DNA of 64,000 nt. Origin: Nostoc carneum NIES-2107. Its GTDB lineage: Bacteria; Cyanobacteriota; Cyanobacteriia; Cyanobacteriales; Nostocaceae. The notes beneath the pieces were generated by a model, which was given only the letters and a program-made list of their open reading frames with translations, was not told the origin of the DNA and searched no databases. The stretch lies in NCBI GenBank assembly GCA_002368155.1, contig AP018180.1, forward strand, positions 1,380,896-1,444,895, in the 5' to 3' direction. A program made the translations under genes and the position numbers. Shown here in pieces: positions 1-8,931 of the stretch (its first letter is position 1; each line of letters starts with the position of its first letter).

Positions 1-3000
1 ATTTGCCGATCCTAACTGCTTCAATTGCACTAAAGCATGATAGTAATTGCGTGTATTTTGCTCCAACTCAGCAAGGGGTTGACCGCAGTAAAAAGCATTC
101 CGGCAGCAAGTTTGAACACAATATCCAGCATATTCAAGGTTGCCAATCTCTAGCCCCAGCGTGTAGCCCTCCTTCAAAAGGAGTAAGGTTTCTTTGATGT
201 GATAGTTTCGGTGGAGAATATAACCACCTAGTAGTAAAAATACTTCAGGTTTCGGTGCTTTATCATCGAATTTTGAAGCGAGATGCAATGCTAACTGGCC
301 AAACTGTGCAGCTAAATCTATATCTTTCTGGATATTCAAGAGAACCAGGCTGTAGCAAGCATAGTTAGTAGCAGAAACAGAGATATTTCCGTGTCGCAGA
401 GATAATTTGACGACCAAGGTCGTTAATAATGGATACAAAAGAGAGCCACAGCTGTAAGCACTTGCCATGATACTACTGGCAATCTGGGTAATGGCTATTT
501 TTTTGGCATCGGTCATGACAGGGAGATCGGCAAAATCTTCAACTTTTTGGTCGCCAATGAATTCGCTAATTTCTTGGATTGATTGCTGAATATCTGCCAT
601 TGTGGGTGATTCGGTCATCGTTATCCCCAATTGTTGTAAGAGATTGATGCCGATGCCCAATACTTGAGTAAATTGCATTTGGGAAACCTTGGCTTGAATC
701 CTAATGCGGTAAACATTGACCTTTTCTAGTAAGTCATGGGCCTGTTCAATGACAATATTAATGAACTGTTCCATCGCCTCAAAATCACCACCCAGCATTG
801 CCACTTCTGCCGCTAATTCATGGAAAGCGAGGGTCATTTCATAGTGTTGTTGCCAAGCTTGCTCTCCCAACAAAGATAATCCCACGGCGGTATATTCACG
901 CGCGGCTTGATAGGCGGTCGAACTTTTGGCTTTGCGACAGGCAATTAAATTGAGTCGAGCTAATTTTTCCCGTTCTGTTGATTGGGTAATTAAAGCAATT
1001 CCGTGATTTAATTGATTGACGATTTCAAAAATCCGGTCTTCTCTTGCTTGGGCGGAAATCTGTTGCAATAGCAGTTGTCCGATTTGGTAATGAGTTGCCT
1101 GTTTTTGGTCGTCAGGAATTAGGGAATAAGCGGCTTGCTGGATGCGATCGTGTAAGAATTTGTAAGAAACTGTGATTTGTCCTTGGTCATTTGTGAGGCA
1201 GTGCGTTGGGCGGGTTCCCCGACTTGAAGCAACTGCCGAATCCGTAAGGGTCATTTGTTCGCTGTTCTCTAGTGACCAATGACTAATGACTAATGACTCT
1301 TGTTGATAAAACTTATAAATATCACCAATTGGTAAAATCAACCCTTCTTGCAAAGCTTTCCACAAAGCCGCAGCCGTCTCAATTTCTGATTGCTGCGAAA
1401 CGATCGCCAAAGTTGCTAAATCAAAAGAGTTGCCAATACAAGCCGCTAACTGCAAAACATCTTGAGTTGATAACGGTAATTTTTGCAGTTGCAAACTCAT
1501 AAAAGTTACAACGTCATCTGTAACTGCTTGAGCCGTCACTTCTGATAAATTGCATTGCCAAAAGCCTAACTCAAAATCAAATTGAATTAATCCATCTTGA
1601 TGTAATGCTTTAAGAAACTGTGTGGCAAAAAACGGATTTCCTTGAGTTTTTTGATAAATCAATACAGAAAGATGCCATGCTATATCTTCTGAACATTTGA
1701 GTGTGTTAGCTACTAACTTATTGACTTGCTCTTGACTCAGGGGTTCTAAAGTAATCGTATTAATATTTGCTTGTGATTTCGCAATTTCATTCAAAGTCAA
1801 CATTAATGGATGTGCTAGAGTGACTTCGTTATCGCGGTACGCACCAATGATGAAAAGATGGCTTGTATCAGCCATTAATAGCTGTATTAATTTCAGCGAT
1901 GCCGAATCTGCCCATTGCAAGTCATCTAAAAATATCACTAAGGGATGTTCTTTAGTTGTGAAGACTTGGGTGAATTTTTTAAATAATAAATTAAAGCGAT
2001 TTTCTGCGGCTGCTCCTGATAATTCGATTGCTGGTGGTTGTTTACCAATAATTTCTTCTAGTTCAGGAATAACATCAATAATAACTTGTCCATTGTCGCC
2101 AACAGCTTCTAATATTTTATTTTTCCATTTTTCTATTTGAGAGTCTCTTTCTGTCAATAGTTGTGCCATTAAATCCCGAAATGCCTGTACAAATGCACTA
2201 AAGGGAATATTGCGTTGAAATTGGTCATATTTACCCTTGATAAAGTATCCGCGTTGTCTGACAATTGGTTTATGCACTTCGTTAACAACGGCTGTTTTCC
2301 CAATTCCAGAAAAACCAGCAACAAGCATCATTTCTGCTGCACCAAGGCTAACTCTTTCAAATACTTCTAGTAGGGTTTGAACTTCGGTTTCTCTACCATA
2401 AAGTTTATCAGGGATGATGAAGCGATCGCACAGATCCCTACTCGCAATTTCAAAACTTTGAATCTCACAAGTTTGTTGTAGCTGAATTAAACATTTTTCT
2501 AAATCAAATTTCAATCCTAATGCACTCTGATATCTATCTTCAGCATTTTTCGCCATCAATTTACTGACGATTTCTGAGATACATAAGGGAATGTCTGGAT
2601 TAATTTCATGTATGAGTGGCGGAATTTTCGCAATATGAGAATGTACCAATTCCATCGCATCATGAGACTGGAATGGTAACTCATTTGTCAGCAATTCATA
2701 GAAAGTCACACCCAGGGAATAAAAATCTGTGCGGTAGTCAATTCCCCGGTTCATTCTCCCTGTTTGTTCGGGAGATATATAAGCAAGTGTTCCTTCTAAT
2801 ACTTTGGGATTAACTAGGCTTTGGGTTTCTCGTGGTAAGAGCGATGCAATACTAAAGTCAATTAATTTAATTTGTTTGGTTTCGGGATTTATTAAGATAT
2901 TGCTGGGTTTGATATCTTTATGAATAATGCGCTCGTGGTAGAGTAAATCTAAGATGTTGCACAGAGCGATCGCTATCACTAAAAATTCTTCTAAAGATTG

Positions 3001-3315
3001 TTTGGTTTCTCTAGTTCTCCACTCCTTAAGAGAAATCCCCCTGAAGTCTTCCATAACTAGTGCATAACCATTTTGGCAAGGTTCTAGACTGTAGGTTTGG
3101 ACTATCAGGGGGGAGTTGAGATTTTTGGCAATTGTGTACTGGTTGCGAAACAACAAAAGTTCGTTAAAGCTAGGATAAGGATTTTTCAGTAATTTAACGA
3201 CTACTGGTTGTTGATCAACTTTTCGATAACCTCGATAAACTTGGGTTCGGGAGCCATTATAGAGTTCTTCGCTGATGTTATATCCGGGAATATTCTCAAC
3301 AAGAGTGCTAGTCAT
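1..3315 (-). CDS. Multidomain Ser/Thr protein kinase / AAA ATPase sensor (3' end outside window)
   Basis: The reading frame stays open from an ATG at 3315 down to base 1, giving the first ~1105 residues of a longer protein. Residues ~10-275 form a Hanks-type kinase: VVVKLL holds the ATP lysine, HKDIKPSN (~132-139) is the catalytic loop and LIDF (~151) is the DFG-equivalent motif. An AAA_16 ATPase follows, with P-loop GFSGIGKT at ~334-341 and a likely Walker B FLDDLQWAD. A helical, TPR-like region then runs to the window edge. In cyanobacteria this arrangement usually continues into GAF and histidine-kinase domains, so this is probably a trifunctional kinase/ATPase/histidine-kinase signalling protein. 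Its substrate cannot be told from sequence. Two dispersed repeats are inserted in frame near 1199-1298. Confidence 0.85.
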   Translation of the reverse strand, partial: MTSTLVENIPGYNISEELYNGSRTQVYRGYRKVDQQPVVVKLLKNPYPSFNELLLFRNQYTIAKNLNSPLIVQTYSLEPCQNGYALVMEDFRGISLKEWRTRETKQSLEEFLVIAIALCNILDLLYHERIIHKDIKPSNILINPETKQIKLIDFSIASLLPRETQSLVNPKVLEGTLAYISPEQTGRMNRGIDYRTDFYSLGVTFYELLTNELPFQSHDAMELVHSHIAKIPPLIHEINPDIPLCISEIVSKLMAKNAEDRYQSALGLKFDLEKCLIQLQQTCEIQSFEIASRDLCDRFIIPDKLYGRETEVQTLLEVFERVSLGAAEMMLVAGFSGIGKTAVVNEVHKPIVRQRGYFIKGKYDQFQRNIPFSAFVQAFRDLMAQLLTERDSQIEKWKNKILEAVGDNGQVIIDVIPELEEIIGKQPPAIELSGAAAENRFNLLFKKFTQVFTTKEHPLVIFLDDLQWADSASLKLIQLLMADTSHLFIIGAYRDNEVTLAHPLMLTLNEIAKSQANINTITLEPLSQEQVNKLVANTLKCSEDIAWHLSVLIYQKTQGNPFFATQFLKALHQDGLIQFDFELGFWQCNLSEVTAQAVTDDVVTFMSLQLQKLPLSTQDVLQLAACIGNSFDLATLAIVSQQSEIETAAALWKALQEGLILPIGDIYKFYQQESLVISHWSLENSEQMTLTDSAVASSRGTRPTHCLTNDQGQITVSYKFLHDRIQQAAYSLIPDDQKQATHYQIGQLLLQQISAQAREDRIFEIVNQLNHGIALITQSTEREKLARLNLIACRKAKSSTAYQAAREYTAVGLSLLGEQAWQQHYEMTLAFHELAAEVAMLGGDFEAMEQFINIVIEQAHDLLEKVNVYRIRIQAKVSQMQFTQVLGIGINLLQQLGITMTESPTMADIQQSIQEISEFIGDQKVEDFADLPVMTDAKKIAITQIASSIMASAYSCGSLLYPLLTTLVVKLSLRHGNISVSATNYACYSLVLLNIQKDIDLAAQFGQLALHLASKFDDKAPKPEVFLLLGGYILHRNYHIKETLLLLKEGYTLGLEIGNLEYAGYCVQTCCRNAFYCGQPLAELEQNTRNYYHALVQLKQLGSAN
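1199..1298. repeat. Short dispersed repeat plus heptamer repeats inserted in a coding sequence
   Basis: Bases 1199-1236 match a familiar Nostoc dispersed repeat with core GGCGGGTTCCCCGACTTGAA. Bases 1271-1298 hold tandem heptamers of the type AATGACT. Both lie inside the kinase-ATPase reading frame without breaking it, so they add roughly 30 residues of repeat-derived peptide. The repeat identity is recalled from other Nostocales genomes and was not searched. Confidence 0.6.
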
Positions 3316-3526
3316 AGCCTAAATCTTTCTTTAAAATGTTTGGATTTAGTATTCCCAAAGAATTACTTGAATTTTCTATGTAACTGTAAAAACTTATACC
3401 ACTCTTACCCTGTGAGGATTGATAAAAGATTATACGGAAAGTTTCCGTATAATAAATAGTTAGACAGAGTCCTTCTCATACTATAAATAATATTATGAAT
3501 AACACACTTTTCCTATCACAAAGTCT

Positions 3527-3679
3527 ATGAACAAGATGAATCTTGATCTCGGTATCGGCTTAGGCGTAGGTATCGGAACTGCTATAGGTGTAGCAACGGA
3601 CAACATCGGTATTGGACTTGGTGTAGGGATTGCAATCGGTATTCTGAGCGGTCTTCAAGGTGGGAACGGCGACAAATAG
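3527..3679 (+). CDS. 50-residue glycine-zipper peptide
   Basis: ATG at 3527, TAG at 3677-3679. After MNKMNLDL the product is dominated by alternating glycine and hydrophobic residues (GIGLGVGIGTAIGVA, GIGLGVGIAIGI) and ends GGNGDK. The G-x-G-x-x-x-G spacing is that of glycine-zipper membrane segments, so a small membrane-inserting or oligomerising peptide is plausible. It lies alone between two minus-strand genes, and no clear Shine-Dalgarno sequence is visible. I do not recognise a named family. The composition and the clean start and stop support coding, but expression is unproven. Confidence 0.5.
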   Translation: MNKMNLDLGIGLGVGIGTAIGVATDNIGIGLGVGIAIGILSGLQGGNGDK

Positions 3680-3863
3680 AATTCGTTGTTAGATGCCACG
3701 CACCCACTTCAAGGAATCCCTGGGCTGCAGGAGAAGGTTTTGTTGACTCAAACAGTTTAATGCAAATTTCCTCAAGGGGTGACAAGGGAAAGGGAAAGGG
3801 GACAAAGGGGAATAATTATGCCAATTACCAATTCTCCATGCCCAATGCCCCATGCCCCATTCC

Positions 3864-5630
3864 CTAATATCCCGCTATTCCAACCCGTCGCCAAGGGGCG
3901 AAGCCGTTGTTAATGCCAAAAAAGGCGGGTGCTAGGGTGGGATAGTGAAGGCGGAGGACGGATAAGAATCCATTACTGTCGATCCAGTCGAGACCGAATT
4001 GGGTGTAGATTTCGGCGCGGTAGTCTTTGGTGAAGAAGCGATCGCTCTTTAAGCGGCGGGAAGCCATTAAGATAAATACTCTAAAGGCTGTATCGCTAAA
4101 GCCAAAGCCGGCTGGTAAGTCTTCGGCAAACATGCCAACAACTAAATCGACGCTGTTGATATCGTTGTTGTAGACTTCGCGTAGTTCTTTCGCCCAGACA
4201 GGCTTGCTGGTAATCTCTTCAAAGGATTTGACTCGTCCACGACCGATGATTTCGCGAAATTCGTTATAGCGGGGTACACCACGTTCGCGATCGCGCAAAA
4301 TATCAATAGCAGCTAAATCTAAGGTTTCGCCGTTGTCGCGAATGAGTTTTTGTAAAGCTTTGGGGTAATTGTGTAAGGTAATTGCCCCAGGATGGGCGAT
4401 TCCTAAGGAATAAAATAAATCTGGAATGCCGATTTCTTCTACTACTCCCCTAGCGCGTTTACCTGCTACTTCAAAGAAGTCGCCTGTGCGTCGCAATTCA
4501 CCATTTTTGTGGGAATAAAATTCAAATTCGTCGGGAATTAGGGGATGTAAGCGATAAACACTCACAAATTCTTCGGTAATGTAGTAAGGTGCTGTATGGT
4601 GATCCGTTGGTGAACCAATAATTCCACTCAGTGTCTCACCTTCGCCAACACGTCCCCAGAGATTCTTGACGTGTTGACCAAGTAAACCCCACCAGTTAGC
4701 ACTCATAGCAATTTGCAAAGCAGGATGGGCGAGAATACCGGGAGTCCATTCCACTGTATGAATTTTCGCCATCAATGCCGCGTTAATCAATCGCGCATGG
4801 TCGTAGAGGTCGTCATCTCGCCAATCTGGGTATAGTTGTTTGAGGCGATCGCAAATTGCGTTATGCTCTTTGACAAACAGAGTATGCATTAAACTTAAGC
4901 CGATCCACCAGTTGTCATTAAAGCCAGTGCGATCAACTCCAATTGCTGGATCTACAGGCAATAGCCCATCATCGCCAATAGTCAGTTTGCCATCCACATG
5001 AGAACGCAATTCATGCACCTGTTCGGCATTATTCCCATAGATTTGCGAACCATCCCACCAATGAGTCACTTTATTAATAAAAGTTGGGGGTTCTGCTTTA
5101 TTCCCTTCTGGGCGACTTTGATCAACTAAGGTTTCTTTTATCGCCATCGGCCGATGTTCTTGCGGCCAGGTATCATCCTCTGCAAGGGGAATAACTATTT
5201 TTTTATCTGGCTGATTGTTTCCATGAGAAAACCAGTCATGGTTTTGAAACTGAATCCAAGCAGCCGCCAAAATATTCAACGATGTTGCTGGGATAAATTC
5301 ACCTCGCGTCATCAATCTCTGGCTAACAATGCGGGGATTAGGATTGAGAAGATTTTTTTGATCGACATTGGCCTTTGTCAGGGGAACATTTCGCCCTAAA
5401 CGAGTCCCAACCATTCCCATTGTTGGATTTTTCAGGTCATTAAAACTACCATCTGGGGTACGCGCTACCAAATGACGACCATCAGGACTAGGGTCAGGAT
5501 GAGGAAGCTCATTTGTATCAGGTAATTGAGAAGTATCGTGGAGGTTTTCTTCTCTTAATTTGTTGCGAAACCCAACTAGTTTTAACAATGCTAATGGTGT
5601 AGGTAGGCGATGCCAAGGAATTCCAAACAT
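3864..5630 (-). CDS. Heme peroxidase / fatty-acid dioxygenase-like protein
   Basis: A 588-residue protein of the animal heme-peroxidase superfamily, closest in appearance to the cyclooxygenase-related fatty-acid dioxygenases of plants and cyanobacteria. Seen: the distal-histidine region FQNHDWFSHG, WWDGSQIYG (the conserved peroxidase DGS.IYG region), the helix SLMHTLFVKEHN, and YYITEEFVSVYRLHPLIPD, which carries the expected catalytic Tyr and the proximal His in RLHPLIPD. From family knowledge it would insert O2 into a linoleate-type fatty acid; a 10S-dioxygenase of this class is known from Nostoc punctiforme. Product specificity cannot be read here. No signal peptide. The gene stands alone, and the length is normal for the family. 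Confidence 0.8.
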   Translation of the reverse strand: MFGIPWHRLPTPLALLKLVGFRNKLREENLHDTSQLPDTNELPHPDPSPDGRHLVARTPDGSFNDLKNPTMGMVGTRLGRNVPLTKANVDQKNLLNPNPRIVSQRLMTRGEFIPATSLNILAAAWIQFQNHDWFSHGNNQPDKKIVIPLAEDDTWPQEHRPMAIKETLVDQSRPEGNKAEPPTFINKVTHWWDGSQIYGNNAEQVHELRSHVDGKLTIGDDGLLPVDPAIGVDRTGFNDNWWIGLSLMHTLFVKEHNAICDRLKQLYPDWRDDDLYDHARLINAALMAKIHTVEWTPGILAHPALQIAMSANWWGLLGQHVKNLWGRVGEGETLSGIIGSPTDHHTAPYYITEEFVSVYRLHPLIPDEFEFYSHKNGELRRTGDFFEVAGKRARGVVEEIGIPDLFYSLGIAHPGAITLHNYPKALQKLIRDNGETLDLAAIDILRDRERGVPRYNEFREIIGRGRVKSFEEITSKPVWAKELREVYNNDINSVDLVVGMFAEDLPAGFGFSDTAFRVFILMASRRLKSDRFFTKDYRAEIYTQFGLDWIDSNGFLSVLRLHYPTLAPAFFGINNGFAPWRRVGIAGY

Positions 5631-5805
5631 TTGACCAATTCCTCTAATATTTATTGAGACAATGACTCAGTTTTTTTTTGCTTATATTACTTACACCTGA
5701 TTTTCGGAAATTGCTGAAGTGTAAGTATTTTTTTAGATATCGATAATTGAAAAAAGTAATGAGTAATAAGTAGTGAGTAATATAGCGTTTCCCGGTCTAA
5801 TGAAG

Positions 5806-7241
5806 CAGGGTAAGCTCATCTAATTTGGTATAGCATGAACTTGACAAAAGAAACAATATAAGCATAAATAACTAGATAAAAAATGTACTTGACATCAGAG
5901 CAAAATAAGTGAGAAGAATTCAATGCTCCCTAAGGAATAACTCAAGGAATTAAGCTTTATGTCTGAGGGGTTTAAAACTAAATCTGGTCAAGTCAAGAAA
6001 AGTAATCGTCATCAGCCAAAGCCGCCTGGACAAGTAGCATCTATTGAAGCTATTCAACAGAGTTTAGTCAAGCATTTTGAAGACATCAAAGACCCAAGAG
6101 TAGAGCGAACTAAAAAACATCAACTCACAGATATTTTAGTGATAGCAATTCTGGCAGTCATAGCCGGAGCGCTCTTAGTGGGAAGATATCGAGAATTACG
6201 GTATCAGTAAGCAGCAGTGGTTAAAAGAGTTCTTGGCATTACCAAATGGAATACCCTCCGATGACACATTTCGGCGAGTATTTGAGTTCATCAACCCAGA
6301 AGAATTAAATCGTTGTTTCTTGAGATGGATAGAAACCCTGGTGACAAAGATGGGAGGCGAGATAATTCCCATAGACGGAAAGACAATTAGGGGTTCTTAC
6401 GACCGAAATCAAGGTCAATCAGCATTGCATTTGATTAGTGCTTGGGCCAGCGAACAAAATTTGGTATTGGCACAGATGAAAGTGGAAGATAAATCGAATG
6501 AGATTACAGCTATTCCCGCATTATTAGAGTTACTAGATATCACAGGAGCTATCATCACCATTGATGCAATGGGAACTCAAACTGAGATTGCCAAAAAGAT
6601 TATCAACCAAAAAGCCGATTATGTTCTGGCACTCAAGGCTAATCATCCCACTCTCTACCATCAAGTCCAACAATGGTTTGAACAGGCTTGTGCACAAGAT
6701 TGGAAAGGCATTGATGTCAGTTATGACCAACGCATTGAAAAAGGACATCACCGCACAGAAATTCGTCAAGTTTGGTCTGTTCCAGTATCTGCCATTGGTG
6801 AACTTTACCAACCCCGGCTTTGGGTAGGACTCCAAAGTCTTGTGATGGTTGTCCGGGAGCGTCGTCTTTGGAATCAAACTACCCGTGAAGTTCAATTTTA
6901 TCTCTCTTCTTTACACAGTGACGCTCAACTTTTAGGTCGAGCTATCCGCAAACATTGGGGCATTGAAAACCAAGCTCACTGGACACTTGATTGTACTTTT
7001 GCTGAGGATTCTTGTCGCATTCGCTCTTTCCATAGTCCCCGGAATTTTGCTCTTTTACGACGTATTGCTCTCAATGCCCTCAATCGTGAACAAACTTACA
7101 AACGTAGTCTCCGTCAAAAAATGAAACGCACTGGTATGGACAATGATTATATGATTCGAGTTCTCAATTCTTGTTTCATTGACTCTACATTAGATTCCTC
7201 CCAGCCTTTATGTCAAGCCTAATTGAGATGCTCTTACCCTG
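5806..7241 (+). mobile_element. ISAs1-family insertion sequence (degenerate)
   Basis: Imperfect terminal inverted repeats bound this element. The left end from 5806 reads CAGGGTAAGCTCATCTAATT and the right end, read on the complement from 7241, reads CAGGGTAAGAGCATCTCAAT. Inside is one frameshifted transposase gene. No target duplication is visible in the flanks, so the copy or its surroundings have been rearranged. The family call comes from the transposase. Confidence 0.8.
5959..7222 (+). pseudogene. ISAs1-family transposase, frameshifted
   Basis: The N-terminal 83 codons (5959-6210) carry the transposase-associated region HFEDIKDPRVERTKKHQL and ILAVIAGA. The frame is then lost near 6170-6185. 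In another frame the expected continuation WEDIENYGISKQQWLKEF runs straight into the main body, whose frame is open to 7222. That body has the DDE-fold motifs IPIDGKTIRGS, ITIDAMGTQ and the C-terminal HWGIENQAHWTLDCTF. A small indel has therefore separated the two parts. Without programmed frameshifting, which I see no slippery site for, the enzyme is not made whole. Confidence 0.85.
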
Positions 7242-7405
7242 TTTCTGGCATTCTCGCAGCTGCACACTTGCGCGGCCCTTATGGAATGGCAAACCTTTTG
7301 CTTAAACATCCATCATGCCACGATGAATTTAGCATTTCGATTATTCGCTATTTAGATGAATACAGCGGTTATGATATGACTATAGAGGATTTCGCTATTA
7401 GTTAA
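7223..7405 (+). pseudogene. Unrecognised C-terminal gene fragment next to the ISAs1 copy
   Basis: Immediately right of the ISAs1 element the frame encodes a protein-like stretch (SGILAAAHLRGPYGMANLLL, then IIRYLDEYSGYD) ending at TAA 7403-7405. There is no start of its own outside the IS end, so it looks like the tail of a gene cut by the element. I do not recognise the family. Bases 7406-7600 hold only HIP1 sites and no credible gene. Confidence 0.3.
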
Positions 7406-7608
7406 GTGCGATCGCCTATATTAAATATTCCTCTCCACTCAAAATCTTAAATCTTACTTTTAAGAGCGATCGCACTTATTACCAAAGCGATCAAATATCT
7501 TCGCAGCTTTGATTTTAGCTCGGCATTGCAGAGATCTCTTCAGCACGCCTGTAATTTGATTGTTGATTTTCAAAATACTGTCGATATAGCTGGCAACTGA
7601 GTGTTACT

Positions 7609-8040
7609 TTGTTCGCCTATTTAACAGGAGAAGGAGTAGAAATTCCTTCTCTTCGAGACGCTCCGCGAACAACTGATACAAGTGCTTACTGCCAAGCACG
7701 GTCTAGATTGCCAGAAAAGTTATTAAAAAACCTTTTGATGTGGTCGGCAGGTAATAGTTACGGTACTCCTCCGTTGCGCTTGTCTTTACAAGGTACTCGC
7801 CATCATTTAAATAACTTTATTCCCCAATTGTTAGCTGCTCACAACACAAAACGTCTTGAAATTTATCGCACTTTACTAAAAGTTATCGTTCACAAGACTG
7901 TGAGCGATCTGCTGAAAGCAGCAGCGCTTCGCTATCGCCCAGGTAGAAGTGAACCACGAGTTCGTAAACGCCGCCCAAAAGCTTACCCCTTGATGACAAA
8001 ACCCCGGCGTGAATTACGCAAGCAATTACAAACTGCTTAA
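7609..8040 (+). pseudogene. IS4-type transposase remnant with internal deletion
   Basis: An open frame joins pieces of an IS4-type transposase that are normally several hundred residues apart. The front is AYCQARSRLPEKLLKNL; the tail is LRLSLQGTRHHLNNF followed by KTVSDLL and RPGRSEPRVRKRRPKAYPL, the basic C-terminus typical of this family. The central DDE core is missing, and a short dispersed repeat (around 7905-7940) is inserted in the tail. It is a dead remnant that abuts, and probably truncated, the monooxygenase fragment that follows. Confidence 0.7.
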
Positions 8041-8659
8041 ACCACAAGTGTTCCAGCTTTTCTTAGTGCCATTCGACTATGAATTAGTGTTCGTTAAAGG
8101 CAATCAACAGTTCATGTACCTTCTGAATGTGGGCGACGGCTATATAAGTTGGATTAGTCGGAAGTTTTCTCCTGAATACTCTCTTTGCCACAGCGCCGAT
8201 GAAGTCAAATATCGTATTCTCCATGAATTGGCTGATTGGGATGAATCCTTTCGAGTGGTAGTACAAGCAACACCAGCCGAGCAAATTTGGGAGGGGCCGA
8301 TTTGCGATCGCCCACCGTTAACTCACTGGAGTCAAGGCAGAATTACACTCTTAGGCGATGCTGCCCATCCAATGGCTCCAGCTATGGGGCAGGGTGCGAA
8401 TACTACTTTTGAAGATGCTTATGAATTGCGAGAGTGTTTTTCTCAATCAGCGAATCTCCAGGAAGCCTTAACTAGCTACGAACAGCGTCGTATACAGCGC
8501 ACAAAAATTATTCAAGCTCGTAGCGCTTTAGGTGAGATGCGCTACTACGAATCTAACACCGTGGCATCAAACGGGCAACGGGAACAGACAATGAGCGTTA
8601 ATGATGATTTTTATAAATGGCTATATGATTATAAGCCATCTGCAACAATTAAATTCTAG
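8041..8659 (+). pseudogene. FAD-dependent monooxygenase, C-terminal fragment
   Basis: The frame encodes the C-terminal ~200 residues of a flavoprotein hydroxylase of the PHBH / zeaxanthin-epoxidase fold. The diagnostic motif is GDAAHPMAPAMGQGANTTFE, the segment contacting the FAD ribityl and pyrophosphate. The N-terminal Rossmann fold with its GxGxxG motif is absent: upstream sequence is IS4 remnant, and the only ATG (8009) lies inside that remnant. The fragment cannot bind FAD properly and is taken to be non-functional. The original substrate is unknown. Confidence 0.8.
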
Positions 8660-8735
8660 TGTGACAACAAACAAGCTCATTTTTTAAATTACCGATGAGT
8701 AGAGACTTAACGGGAAAAGTCAGACAACAAACTAG

Positions 8736-8873
8736 TTAAAATACTTGCTGTAAAAGCTTCATAGCCCTTAAATCTCGCTGATAATATGCCTGCTTATGGT
8801 GAATGAAACTGATTAGTTCTTCGAGCCATGCTTGACATAATTTGGTTTTAAATTTTTGCTTTGCCTAACTCAT
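8736..8873 (-). other. Gap 8660-8931 with a possible short decayed reading frame
   Basis: The 272-base gap holds no intact gene. On the minus strand a protein-like frame (KLCQAWLEELISFIHHKQAY, then RDLRAMKLLQQVF, stop at 8736) is preceded by ATG at 8873 but interrupted by a TAG at codon 3. It may be the C-terminus of a lost gene. No family is recognised. Confidence 0.25.
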
Positions 8874-8931
8874 CTTTATTTCTCCTGTTTCTACATCAAC
8901 GCCTATTTGCGACACAATCAACAGGTCTAGT

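Noticed and set aside
3582..3785. Minus-strand 67-codon frame opposite the glycine-zipper gene
   Set aside because: Shadow of the plus-strand gene with unlikely composition and no RBS.
5806..7241. ISAs1 transposase produced by programmed frameshifting
   Set aside because: No slippery A-run or pseudoknot-like signal at the break near 6175, so an ordinary mutation is simpler.
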